A DNA stretch of 42,604 bases. Origin: Fen731 sp964354265 (GTDB lineage Bacteria > Actinomycetota > Humimicrobiia > Humimicrobiales > Humimicrobiaceae). A model generated the notes under the pieces. It made no database searches. It was not told the origin of the DNA and saw nothing but the letters and a program-made list of their open reading frames with translations. Location: positions 1 through 42,604 of the forward strand of contig CAYGYY010000006.1 in the NCBI GenBank assembly GCA_964354265.1. The letters run 5' to 3'. Both the position numbers and the translations under genes were made by a program. Of this stretch, positions 6,874-15,956 are shown piece by piece. Each line of letters opens with the position of its first letter. Position 1 is the stretch's first letter.

Positions 6874-9585
6874 ATGGAAAGTGAAAGGCTTAACGATGCG
6901 AAAATAAAAAATATCCCCTGGAAAAAATGGGGACCTTATCTTTCTGAGAGGCAATGGGGTACAGTTCGTGAAGACTACAGCTCTACAGGAGATGCCTGGG
7001 AATATTTTACCCATGACCAGGCGCGTTCGCGGGCTTACCGCTGGGGGGAGGATGGCATTGCAGGTTTTTCAGATGAAAAACAGAGGCTGTGTTTTTCTCT
7101 TGCGCTGTGGAACGGAAAGGACCCGATATTAAAAGAGCGGCTTTTTGGGTTAAGCAACGGCGAAGGCAATCATGGGGAAGATGTCAAAGAATACTATTTC
7201 TATCTTGACAGCACACCGACACATTCCTATATGAAATATCTATATAAATACCCCCAACTGGAATATCCTTACCTTGAATTGCTGGAAACAAATAGCAAAA
7301 AATCAAAAGATGAACTGGAATATGAGCTGATAGATACAGGAATATTTGATAAGGATTTCTACTTTGATGTAATGGTTGAGTATGCCAAATCATCTCCGGA
7401 AGACATACTGATTAAAATCACTGTTACAAATCGTGGACCGGAACCGGCAAAGCTATCGGTGTTGCCTACAATATTGTTCCGCAATTATTGGGAAGGCAAA
7501 AAAACTGTTAAAAAACCTGTTTTGAAGAATCTCAAAGGTAAGGCGGAAATGGATATAGTACAGGCTATTCATCCTGAGCTGGGGAAATACAATATACTTT
7601 TTGAGAAGGATAAAAAACCCAAACTTCTCTTTACTGAAAACGAGACCAATAACGAGAAACTTTTCGACAGTCCTAGTAACTCATCTTTTGTTAAGGACGG
7701 TATAAATGATTTTGTTGTAAATGGAAAAGAAAAAGCGGTAAATATAAAAAAGACGGGTACAAAAATGTCTGCATTATATGAACTTGAAATAGGCAGCAAT
7801 GATAGCCAAGTTATAAGGATGAGGCTGGTATCGTCTGACGAATTTTCGGATAAGATGGATTTCAACAAAAACTATGAAGAGATATTCAAGGTGCGCCTTA
7901 AAGAAGCAGACCAGTTTTATGAATCTATTATCTCTTCGAAACTTTCAAAAGAAGAAAAAAATGTTTTCAGGCAGGCAATGGCAGGGCTTTTCTGGACCAA
8001 ACAATATTATTACTATGATGTAGAAAGATGGTTAAGCGGGCACGTAAAGGAACCTCTGGAACCGGAGATTCCTGATACAATCCGGAACAGGCATTGGTTT
8101 CATATGGTCAATGATAATGTTATTTCCATGCCTGATAAATGGGAATATCCCTGGTATGCAGCCTGGGACCTGGCTTTTCATACAATACCATTAGCTCTGG
8201 CAGACCTTGACTTTGCCAAGGAACAAGTCTTATTAATGCTCGATAATTTCTATCTCCACCCCAATGGGCAGATACCTGCCTATGAATGGAACTTTTCAGA
8301 TGTAAACCCTCCTGTAATCTCCTGGGCGGCTATCTTTGTTTATAATACTGAACAGGAGCTTTATGGAAAAGGGGACTTAACATTTTTAAAAAATGCTTTT
8401 CATAAGCTTTTACTTAATTTTACCTGGTGGGTAAACAGGAAAGACCGCAGCGGGAGAAATGTTTTTGAAGGAGGTTTTTTAGGCCTTGATAATATAGGGG
8501 TCTTTGACCGCAGCAAACCCCTGCCTACCGGAGGTTATATTGAGCAGGCTGACGGGACAGCCTGGATGGCGCTCTTTTGCCAGAACATGCTTCAAATTGC
8601 TATCACACTTGCAAAACAGGACGAGGCCTATGTGGATATGGCGCTGAAATTTGTTGAACATTTCTGCTGGATAGCAGCTGCCATAGGAAACGTTGATGAA
8701 AAAATTGGAAGCATGTGGGATGAAGAAGATGGCTTCTTTTATGATCTTTTAAGATTGCCCGGTGCAGATCCTGTAAGGTTGAAAGTACGCTCAGTTGTGG
8801 GTTTGCTTCCCCTGTGTGCTGCCACGGTCATTGAAAAAGATTCCAGGGATAAACTTCCCGGGCTTATGAAGCAAGTAAATTTATTCTTTGATTCACATCC
8901 TAATGTAAAAAATAGTGTGGCTAATCTGGGACAAAGACTGGTAGCCGACCGCTCCTGTCTTGCTATACTGGATGAAAAAAAATTGAGAAGAGTTCTGGAA
9001 AAAATGCTGGATGAAGAAGAATTCCTGAGCCCTTATGGCATACGTTCATTATCCAAATTTCACCAGGATAATCCATACATTTTTAATGTTAATGGTGAAG
9101 AATACAGGGTAGACTATACTCCTGCTGACTCAAGCTCAGGCATGTTTGGCGGTAATTCAAACTGGAGGGGACCTATATGGTTTCCGATAAATATCCTTAT
9201 AGTCAGGGCGCTTTTTCAGTACTACATGTATTATGGCGACAGCTTTAAAATAGAATGCCCAACTGGTTCGGGAAACCTGATGACTTTATTTGAAGTTATG
9301 ATGGAAATCAGTAAAAGGCTTTCAAAAATATTTCTTCCCGGCAAAGACGGCAAGCGTCCTGTGCATGGAGACACAAAGAAGTTTCAGGAAGATCCTCACT
9401 GGAAGGATTATATATTATTCTACGAATACTTCCATGGAGATAATGGCGCTGGTTTAGGGGCAAGCCACCAGACTGGCTGGACCGGCCTGGTTGCCAGACT
9501 TATCCATAGTTCAGGGTTCTTAAAACCCGAGCATCTGCTTGACCCTAAACTGAAGGGAAATTTCTTCAGAGGTGTTAAGAAATAA
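6874..9585 (+). CDS. Glucosidase of the GH63 / MGH1-like family
   Basis: A large (903 aa) cytoplasmic alpha-glycosidase without signal peptide. The N-terminus KKWGPYLSERQWGTVREDYS and the block SEGNHGEDVKEYYFYLDSTP-type sequence (94-115) are hallmarks of a widespread bacterial family labelled glucosidase. Residues 1-~350 are a beta-sandwich. The rest is an (alpha/alpha)6 barrel with the MGH1-like blocks YPWYAAWDLAFH (D432 is the likely catalytic acid), NSNWRGPIWFP near 762 and ASHQTGWTGLVA near 865. The family acts on alpha-glucosides or mannosylglycerate-type compounds; which one is not visible here. A strong AAGGAG lies before the ATG. GlgX is convergent just downstream, so the pair probably serves alpha-glucan or glycogen turnover. 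Confidence 0.85.
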   Translation: MESERLNDAKIKNIPWKKWGPYLSERQWGTVREDYSSTGDAWEYFTHDQARSRAYRWGEDGIAGFSDEKQRLCFSLALWNGKDPILKERLFGLSNGEGNHGEDVKEYYFYLDSTPTHSYMKYLYKYPQLEYPYLELLETNSKKSKDELEYELIDTGIFDKDFYFDVMVEYAKSSPEDILIKITVTNRGPEPAKLSVLPTILFRNYWEGKKTVKKPVLKNLKGKAEMDIVQAIHPELGKYNILFEKDKKPKLLFTENETNNEKLFDSPSNSSFVKDGINDFVVNGKEKAVNIKKTGTKMSALYELEIGSNDSQVIRMRLVSSDEFSDKMDFNKNYEEIFKVRLKEADQFYESIISSKLSKEEKNVFRQAMAGLFWTKQYYYYDVERWLSGHVKEPLEPEIPDTIRNRHWFHMVNDNVISMPDKWEYPWYAAWDLAFHTIPLALADLDFAKEQVLLMLDNFYLHPNGQIPAYEWNFSDVNPPVISWAAIFVYNTEQELYGKGDLTFLKNAFHKLLLNFTWWVNRKDRSGRNVFEGGFLGLDNIGVFDRSKPLPTGGYIEQADGTAWMALFCQNMLQIAITLAKQDEAYVDMALKFVEHFCWIAAAIGNVDEKIGSMWDEEDGFFYDLLRLPGADPVRLKVRSVVGLLPLCAATVIEKDSRDKLPGLMKQVNLFFDSHPNVKNSVANLGQRLVADRSCLAILDEKKLRRVLEKMLDEEEFLSPYGIRSLSKFHQDNPYIFNVNGEEYRVDYTPADSSSGMFGGNSNWRGPIWFPINILIVRALFQYYMYYGDSFKIECPTGSGNLMTLFEVMMEISKRLSKIFLPGKDGKRPVHGDTKKFQEDPHWKDYILFYEYFHGDNGAGLGASHQTGWTGLVARLIHSSGFLKPEHLLDPKLKGNFFRGVKK

Positions 9586-9611
9586 AAATATTTTTATAAC
9601 ATATGTTTTAT

Positions 9612-11717
9612 TTAACGGGTCTTTGTTTTCCCGGCAATAAGGACCACGATAGAGCGGGGCTGCACCAGGTGACTATTGATTTTAATACTTGGCGCAGTAT
9701 TGGGCGCATCCAGTATATCCTCAGGCGACTCCAGGTAAGTATCTATCCATCTTTTCCATCCGGAATTGAATGATTCCGTTACTGGCGGTATTTCAAATTC
9801 CAGGGGTTCCCAGTAAGCATTCATCATAAAATGAAAGGTATAATTACCCCGAAAGCTTATAATGTTAAGAGCTATACAGTGAGAGTCTTCTCCCCAGTCA
9901 GGTTGCCATAGTTTTATCCCGTGCCAGTGGAAACTTGAACTGTCGAGAAAATCAGACAAAGTAAGGTTAGGGTCTTCAACAGAAACATCCCTGCGGAACC
10001 TGAAATTTATTAGAGTCCTGGCAAAGCGGTATATGTCCTGATGCTTCTTTAAATTATCCCAATTAAACCAGTTGATAATATTATCCTGGCAATAACTGTT
10101 ATTATTGCCACCCTGGGTACGCCGCACCTCATCTCCCATAAGAAGCATCGGGGTCCCAAATGAAACCATGTTGGCTAAAAGGAAATTCTTAACCATGCGA
10201 TTCCTGATCTTATCAATTTCTTTATCATCAGCTGGTCCTTCTATTCCAAAATTCCAGCTGAAATTATTATCTGAACCATCCCTGTTTTCTTCGCCATTTA
10301 ACTCATTATGCTTGCTGTTATATGAAACAAGGTCATTTAGGGTAAATCCGTCATGACAGGTAATAAAGTTGATGCTCTGCTCCGGGGCCTGGTCTTTATG
10401 GTGATAAATATCAGGGCTGCCAATAAGGCGGGTAGCAAATTTTGAAACAGTATTTTTGTCACCTATAAAAAAGCTTCTTACATCATCGCGGAACCTGCCG
10501 TTCCATTCTTTCCAGCTATCCCCGATAAAACTTCCGACCTGGTAAAGCCCTGCAGCGTCCCAGGCCTCAGCTATAAGTTTTATGCCGGCCATTATGGGGT
10601 CAGACTCTATATCCCAAAGGATTGGAGGATTTGCCATAGGGTTTCCTGATTCATCTCTTGTTAGTATGGAAGCAAGATCGAACCTGAAGCCGTCCACATG
10701 CATTTCTTTTACCCAGTAATGAAGGCTGTCTATTATCATTCTCCGGACCACCGGATGGTTTGCATTAAGCGTATTGCCGCACCCTGTATAATTTGCAAAG
10801 ACACTCTTATTGTTTTCATCCAGGATATAATAAGCACTGTTTTCAAAACCCCTGAAACACAGGGTGGGTCCGTCGCTTCCGCCTTCTGCAGTATGGTTGT
10901 ATACAACATCCAGGATTACTTCTATGCCGGCGCGGTGAAGGGCTTTTACCATATCGCGAAATTCATTCAATGCTTCCAGGGGATCGTTATTTGTACTGTA
11001 TGCAGTATGGGGCGCAAAAAAAGATACCGGCGCATAACCCCAGTAATTTTTAAATCCAGGGGCTGCATCCTGTTCATCGAATTGATAAACCGGCAACAAT
11101 TCAACTGCACTGATACCAAGGTCCTTAAGATAACCTATCTTTTCTATAACACCATGATAAGTTCCCCGTTTATTTTTACTAACACCCGAGTTTGGATTTG
11201 CAGTAAATCCTTTCACGTGCATCTCATAGATGACAGTCCGTGTAAAAGGTATGCCTAACTGGCTGTCTCCTTCCCAGTCGTATGCAGAAGTATCAGCAAT
11301 TACACTTTTCATTGCGGAAGCAGTGTTTTTGCCTGCCTGGCTTGATTTAATGCGGCTGTATTTATCTGGTACGGTAACTGCCAGTCCGTAAGGGTCAAGC
11401 ATTACTTTATCGCTGTCGAAAAGATAGCCTCTCTCAGGCTCATAAGGACCGCTGACATTAAAACCGTATATTTGGCCGGCTTTTATGCCTGGAACAAAAA
11501 CATGCCAGTAAAAATAAGTTTTATCTTTCTGTGGATCCATTTTTATGGTCGTGGATGGTTTTGCATCATTATTCTTATTAAAAAGAAGCAGGTCGACTGC
11601 AGTTGCATTTTTGGAATAAACACAAAAATTTACTCCATCCGGATAAAGTTTTGCGCCAATAGGAAAAGTATTGCTTTTTTTAGGAGAATCAATTTTTAAA
11701 GATTCTTTTTTACTCAT
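9612..11717 (-). CDS. glgX: Glycogen debranching enzyme GlgX
   Basis: Hydrolyses the alpha-1,6 branch points left after phosphorylase trims glycogen. A CBM48-type N-terminal domain spans about 15-120. The GH13 barrel follows with all four conserved regions: DVVYNHTAEGG (270-280), DGFRFDLAS with nucleophile D347, LIAEAWDAAG with acid/base E384, and FITCHDGFTLNDLVSYNSKHN-type region IV with D456. Length 701 fits the GlgX/TreX group, and NYWGYAPVSFFAPH is typical. AAGGAAG lies before the ATG. The gene is convergent with the GH63 glucosidase (26 bases between the ends). No other glycogen gene is in the window. Confidence 0.93.
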   Translation of the reverse strand: MSKKESLKIDSPKKSNTFPIGAKLYPDGVNFCVYSKNATAVDLLLFNKNNDAKPSTTIKMDPQKDKTYFYWHVFVPGIKAGQIYGFNVSGPYEPERGYLFDSDKVMLDPYGLAVTVPDKYSRIKSSQAGKNTASAMKSVIADTSAYDWEGDSQLGIPFTRTVIYEMHVKGFTANPNSGVSKNKRGTYHGVIEKIGYLKDLGISAVELLPVYQFDEQDAAPGFKNYWGYAPVSFFAPHTAYSTNNDPLEALNEFRDMVKALHRAGIEVILDVVYNHTAEGGSDGPTLCFRGFENSAYYILDENNKSVFANYTGCGNTLNANHPVVRRMIIDSLHYWVKEMHVDGFRFDLASILTRDESGNPMANPPILWDIESDPIMAGIKLIAEAWDAAGLYQVGSFIGDSWKEWNGRFRDDVRSFFIGDKNTVSKFATRLIGSPDIYHHKDQAPEQSINFITCHDGFTLNDLVSYNSKHNELNGEENRDGSDNNFSWNFGIEGPADDKEIDKIRNRMVKNFLLANMVSFGTPMLLMGDEVRRTQGGNNNSYCQDNIINWFNWDNLKKHQDIYRFARTLINFRFRRDVSVEDPNLTLSDFLDSSSFHWHGIKLWQPDWGEDSHCIALNIISFRGNYTFHFMMNAYWEPLEFEIPPVTESFNSGWKRWIDTYLESPEDILDAPNTAPSIKINSHLVQPRSIVVLIAGKTKTR

Positions 11718-11877
11718 TGTATTCTTCCTTAGTTAAATAATTTTAGCTCATTATAAAAAAGTCGCCTCTCATATAGATTATTTTTAGGTTATTACAGAAT
11801 CTATGGTTTTATCGTAATCCACGTTTTATCCACACAGTATTTAATTTTAAAATATCAACTATTTCAATGTATGCTAC

Positions 11878-13299
11878 TTAATCGGTATTGTTGACAGTTT
11901 GGACCGGTTTTCTTGGCAACAGAATTGATGCAATTAACCCTATAAGGCCGATTACAACCATTACAATAAGTGCATAGACATAATTTGCATTAACAGGTGC
12001 AAATTCAGTTACAAGGACTGAGCCGACTAATGCAACGCCCAGCGAAGAACCCAGGTTTGACATAGCTCTTGAAAGGCCTGATATTTCTCCCTGGTCCTTT
12101 TCAGGAAAGGCAGACTGGACGATACTGACTGAGAAAGTCAGCATAACTCCTATTCCTACACCTATAAGGAATAATCCGGGGAGGAACAGGAAGATACTTC
12201 CTGTAGCACTGCCAAGAAGTAGCAGGAGCACGGTTCCCAGTGCAGTAATGACAAAGCCGCTTATTATGAGTATGCGCCTTGAGAATTTCTTTACAAGCCT
12301 GCTTGATAGGAAAGACGAGAGGAGTATACCGGCGGTAGATGCAGTAAGAACGAGGCCAGTCTGGATAGCGCTATAACCGCGGACTGTCTGCAGGTATACA
12401 GCTATAACAAAAAAGCTTCCCTGTAAAAGCAACCATTGAACAGTTTGTGTTGTCAGTCCAAGGTTGCTGGTTTTATTTTTAAATAGCCGGATTGATAATA
12501 ACGGTTCTTTTCCTCTTTTTTCCCTGAAGTATATATGGACAAAAAACAGGACCAGAATTATTGCGCCTATACCGACACAGACCCAGACCGGGGAAATACT
12601 GCCTTCAGGTATAATGACAGTACCGCCAATTACCAGGTCCTTTTTTGAGGTAAGCCATCCATATTGTCCTGAAAGCTGTATCCCAAGAACAATAAAGATC
12701 AAACCAAGGGCTTGAGCAATTGCACCAAGTATATCAAATGCAGGTTTGGGACCTTTTATGCCTGGATCAAATATACGTCTTGCAAGTATCATAATCAGAA
12801 TGATTACGATAAGCTGTAGAATAAAGGAATAGCGCCAGCTAAGTGAAGTTGCAATCACTCCGCCAATAAGAGGCCCGGCTGCTGCCCCGATTCCGCACAT
12901 AGCGCTGATGACTCCAAAAGCTTTTGCCTGGGCTCTCAGGTCAGTAAACGAAACTGTAAGGAGAATATAGATAGGCGGTATTAAAAGGGCTGAGCCTACG
13001 CCTTCCAATATTGAATTTCCTATAATCAGTATTGTAAGATTGGTAGCCAGTGCTGACATAAGAGCACCTACTGCATAGATACCAAGGCCGATTATAAAAC
13101 ACCTTTTCCTGCCCCATATGTCTGTCAGTTTACTTCCCGGTATCATAAGCGCTGCCATTACCAGGGTAAAAAGAGTTATGACAAGCTGAACGCCGGCTAC
13201 TGTTGTGCCCAGGTCTTCAGCAATGTCGTTTATCATCACATTTAAATTTGAACCGGCAAAGCTGCAGATAAATTGTGCCAGCGCAAGCGGTAATAGCAT
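11878..13299 (-). CDS. MFS exporter, DHA2 (14-TM drug:H+ antiporter) family
   Basis: A 473-residue integral membrane protein with about 14 hydrophobic segments, typical of EmrB/QacA-type proton-driven multidrug exporters. The loop after TM2 (GSKLTDIWGRKRCFIIGL) is the MFS motif A, and the TM5 region has the antiporter motif C pattern (CGIGAAAGPLIGG). A central cytoplasmic stretch near 250-275 (YFREKRGKEPLLSIRLF) is also typical of DHA2. The N-terminus is a little short, starting directly in TM1. GGGGTGGG lies before the ATG. There is no adjacent regulator or membrane-fusion partner; the substrate is unknown. Confidence 0.88.
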   Translation of the reverse strand: MLLPLALAQFICSFAGSNLNVMINDIAEDLGTTVAGVQLVITLFTLVMAALMIPGSKLTDIWGRKRCFIIGLGIYAVGALMSALATNLTILIIGNSILEGVGSALLIPPIYILLTVSFTDLRAQAKAFGVISAMCGIGAAAGPLIGGVIATSLSWRYSFILQLIVIILIMILARRIFDPGIKGPKPAFDILGAIAQALGLIFIVLGIQLSGQYGWLTSKKDLVIGGTVIIPEGSISPVWVCVGIGAIILVLFFVHIYFREKRGKEPLLSIRLFKNKTSNLGLTTQTVQWLLLQGSFFVIAVYLQTVRGYSAIQTGLVLTASTAGILLSSFLSSRLVKKFSRRILIISGFVITALGTVLLLLLGSATGSIFLFLPGLFLIGVGIGVMLTFSVSIVQSAFPEKDQGEISGLSRAMSNLGSSLGVALVGSVLVTEFAPVNANYVYALIVMVVIGLIGLIASILLPRKPVQTVNNTD

Positions 13300-13529
13300 A
13301 ATATTTAACCCACCCCTTTTTTATAGAATGAATTTGTTATTTAAAATTATTAATAAATATTTTATTGTTTTTTTTTATTTAATCAACATGTTTTATGTCA
13401 CAAACGGATGGCCCTAAAATTGCTAATCTGCAAATTAAGTAAAAAATAGTAAATTATAAAGAAAATAATTGTATAATAATGTGAACTTTTAATTTTTTAT
13501 AAGTTTTAATCAAGCAGGGGAGGAAATAA

Positions 13530-14300
13530 ATGAGCTATTTATTGCCCATCTGGGCAGTCTTTCTAATTACTTTAGTGCTTTTCTATGCGGCAATAGAAGG
13601 CGGCTACAGGGTAGGAAACATATTTGTCAGGAAAGCAACTCCAAAATCAGGTCCGTCTGTTTCTGTAGTCGTAGCGGCAATGCTTGGCCTGCTTGCTTTT
13701 ATGCTTGCATTTATGGTAAATTTTGCCGGAGGCCTGTTCAATGAAAGGCGCCAGCTTGTTGTTGCAGAAGCTAATGCCATTGGAACCGCATATCTGCGGG
13801 CAGGCTATATTGATGAGCCATATAGTGCTGAAGCAGAGGATTTGCTTCGTGAATATGTGGATATCCGGATAGCTTTACTTGACAATGGTGACACAGAAGG
13901 GGCACAAACCCGGTCCATACAAATACAGGAAGAATTGTGGAAAAGCTCAAAGATCATTATAAGGGAAAATCCGGATCCTCCAACAACTTTATACATCAGC
14001 TCCATTAATGAAGTAGTCAATGTCTATGCCCAGCGCATAAATGCTGCTTTAGGGATGCGGGTGCCTCCGGCTATTCTGGAGATTTTACTTGTAGTATCCA
14101 TGTTAACATTATTTTTAGTGGGGATGAGCAGCAGTTATTCAGAGAGGCGCAACATTATTGCTACTATTATACTGGTATTGGTCCTTTGGATAGTATTTTC
14201 ATTAATAGTAGACCTGGACCGTTCGCAGGAAGGTCTCTTAAGGGTTCCCCAAAAAGCAATGATTGAACTTCAAGAGTGGCTAAACTCTGGGCGAATATGA
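13530..14300 (+). CDS. DUF4239 (bestrophin-like) membrane protein
   Basis: A 256-residue protein with two N-terminal transmembrane helices (about 5-25 and 44-67), a soluble middle with the family block FNERRQLVVAEANAIGTAYLRAGYI (written in overlapping parts across 72-96), and two C-terminal helices (about 180-200 and 207-228). This arrangement matches DUF4239 proteins, which are compared with bestrophin anion channels but have no settled function. The start is well supported by GGGGAGGAAATAA before the ATG. It stands alone between two leftward genes. Confidence 0.75.
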   Translation: MSYLLPIWAVFLITLVLFYAAIEGGYRVGNIFVRKATPKSGPSVSVVVAAMLGLLAFMLAFMVNFAGGLFNERRQLVVAEANAIGTAYLRAGYIDEPYSAEAEDLLREYVDIRIALLDNGDTEGAQTRSIQIQEELWKSSKIIIRENPDPPTTLYISSINEVVNVYAQRINAALGMRVPPAILEILLVVSMLTLFLVGMSSSYSERRNIIATIILVLVLWIVFSLIVDLDRSQEGLLRVPQKAMIELQEWLNSGRI

Positions 14301-14422
14301 TGTAAGAAATCTTTGTCCAAAATTAAAAACGGTTCTAGAGCTGTGCTGAGATTTTTAAAATCTACCTGTAAATTTAAGCATTTAAAGATTAAAGAAATAA
14401 TCAAATAGAGTATTATCCTGAT

Positions 14423-14875
14423 CTATTGTAATTGTTCAAAAATTATTTCCCCATCGGTAATACGTGCAAAATAACTACCCACCATAATATCCGGAAATAG
14501 CTGGTTAAGCTTTTGTTGTGCGTCCAGAAGGTCTTTGTGCTGGTGATTGATAATCTTTTTGCCATCAATGTTTTTATACTTTTTAGCGTAATATTTACAA
14601 TCCTCATGAGAAATAAGGATTATCCTTTTTAAATCATGTGCCTCTTTTAGAAGCTTTATGTTATCCAACAGCACATTAACATCTGCGCTTATAAAGGCAG
14701 GGCCGCCGGCTGTTACAATCAGGTCAAACCCTTTAAGTTTAAGTATGTCTTTCAAAAATGACAGGCTTGCATCGACAAAGCGCTCATCGCTGCAAAAAAT
14801 GCCGGCTATGCCGCTTATTGTGTCATCAAAGACAAAAGTTTTAGTTGTTTTAATATCAGAAGATTTGCAACACAT
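14423..14875 (-). CDS. Beta-carbonic-anhydrase-like protein
   Basis: A 150-residue protein with the zinc-site signature of beta-class carbonic anhydrases: GIFCSDERF gives Cys28 plus the Asp30-Arg32 dyad, and ISHEDCKYY gives His90 and Cys93. The spacing CxDxR ... HxxC is right, and TAGGPAF near 55-61 corresponds to the glycine-rich loop. It is shorter than normal beta-CAs (about 190-220), so it may be a reduced relative with another role. I chose the ATG at 14873-14875 because AAGGAGG lies upstream of it. An ATG 14 codons earlier (14917) is in frame but would place this ribosome-binding site inside the gene. Confidence 0.6.
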   Translation of the reverse strand: MCCKSSDIKTTKTFVFDDTISGIAGIFCSDERFVDASLSFLKDILKLKGFDLIVTAGGPAFISADVNVLLDNIKLLKEAHDLKRIILISHEDCKYYAKKYKNIDGKKIINHQHKDLLDAQQKLNQLFPDIMVGSYFARITDGEIIFEQLQ

Positions 14876-14940
14876 ATTATTAATTTCCTCCTTGCTATTG
14901 AAAACGGGTTGCCGCATCAGATTAGTATAATAATTATAAA

Positions 14941-15153
14941 ATGATTAGGATCCAAATAATCAAAGGCCACAGCTTCATTAACAGCTTTAATGATGTTATT
15001 TTTACCGATTTCATCTGTAAGCCTGGTGCGCTTCATATCATCGCGCACATTTCCAGGCACATCTGCAAATGCCAGGCTTATCTGCATTTTATCAATATAT
15101 TATTTTATCTCATGAAAAGTATCAATGCAATCTGTGTACAGCTCACCTGTTAA
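14941..15153 (-). pseudogene. SulP STAS-domain fragment, degenerate duplicate
   Basis: Bases 14972-15153 match 21868-22049, the C-terminal STAS end of the intact SulP gene, without indels and with about 11 differences in 182 bases by my count (about 94%). The leftward frame reads CIDTFHEIK, then a TAA stop where the intact gene has GAA (Glu), then DKMQISLAFADVPGNVRDDM and the rest of the domain to KAVNEAV, after which similarity ends. It cannot encode a working domain. It is cut at its upstream side by the N gap at 15154, so a longer second SulP copy may once have stood here or may be lost in the assembly. Confidence 0.85.
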
Positions 15154-15253
15154 NNNNNNNNNNNNNNNNNNNNNNNNNNNNNNNNNNNNNNNNNNNNNNN
15201 NNNNNNNNNNNNNNNNNNNNNNNNNNNNNNNNNNNNNNNNNNNNNNNNNNNNN
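15154..15253. other. Assembly gap (100 N)
   Basis: Exactly 100 N. The left edge lies inside the SulP duplicate, a near-repeat likely to break an assembly. No shared overlap sequence is seen across the gap. Confidence 0.99.
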
Positions 15254-15323
15254 CATATTTTAGCATCATATTTTTAGCAGAATTTCTTATTTAATGCTTT
15301 CGTATATTAAATCTTATCTTCTA

Positions 15324-15482
15324 TTATATTTCGGTAAAATTTTTATAACACAACCAGCTAAAAACTGCTGAAATAATGGCGATTCCTGTAATTACTGCAG
15401 CCAGTAGTAAAAATGTATTCACTCTGCACCATCCTGTTCTTATTTTACCTTTTCCTGCATATTTGCTGCAAACTGGTTGCAT
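15324..15482 (-). CDS. Possible small membrane protein (52 aa)
   Basis: A leftward ORF starting MQPVCSKYAGKGKIRTGWC and continuing into one hydrophobic helix (about residues 22-46), ending YKNFTEI. The frame is open further upstream to 15656, but that extension has no clear family or ribosome-binding site. The chosen ATG also lacks a good ribosome-binding site, so expression is doubtful. I recognise no family. Confidence 0.28.
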   Translation of the reverse strand: MQPVCSKYAGKGKIRTGWCRVNTFLLLAAVITGIAIISAVFSWLCYKNFTEI

Positions 15483-15956
15483 TTTTACTTTTAATATTTT
15501 TAAAAAACTAATTTTTTTAGTATATGCTCGAACAAGGATGATAAGAACAGTATTTTGACCAGTTTTATACTGGTAATTGGAACAGTTTTCATGGAATCGG
15601 CCTATTGTTCGCTGAGGACGTTTCCTTTTTATGCGTTCAAACATTGGAACATTCAATGAAATTTTCCGATAAACAGAAAATAAAATAAGGCATACTATAA
15701 ATCTTACTTGATATGGAATGCCCTATTAAAAATTAATTCAGATCAGATACTGCCATCAGTTTGTCTTTTCTTCAAAGACAAATAAGAGCGGCTCTAAAAC
15801 AAATATAACCATAACCCCTCTTTTGAATTTATGGTATAATTTATTTAATATAAGAATTATGCGAGTTTTAACTTTAGAACTGCCAGACTTCATTAATCAT
15901 CCTGTTTCTATTAATAAGAAAAAACTAAATATCATTTAAAGAAAGTGAGCAAAAGT
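15483..15956. other. Non-coding stretch before the glucose dehydrogenase gene
   Basis: About 470 AT-rich bases. Apart from a possible upstream extension of the small ORF, a short hairpin (CCAGT / ACTGG near 15559-15573) and a -10 element near 15835, I see nothing in it. Confidence 0.5.
15832..15840 (+). promoter_or_regulatory. Extended -10 promoter element
   Basis: TGGTATAAT is a perfect extended -10 (TGnTATAAT) about 117 bases before the glucose dehydrogenase start. There is no good -35, which extended -10 promoters can lack. It probably drives the dehydrogenase and the CoA-disulfide reductase gene behind it. Confidence 0.4.

Noticed and set aside
10698..11258. 186-codon rightward ORF opposite glgX
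   Set aside because: It overlaps the GH13 catalytic core on the other strand and has no recognisable motif.
14876..14917. Upstream start for the carbonic-anhydrase-like gene
   Set aside because: AAGGAGG lies inside this extension and in position for the ATG at 14875.
15483..15656. Upstream extension of the small membrane ORF to 110 residues
   Set aside because: The added part is basic, lacks a ribosome-binding site and resembles no family that I know.
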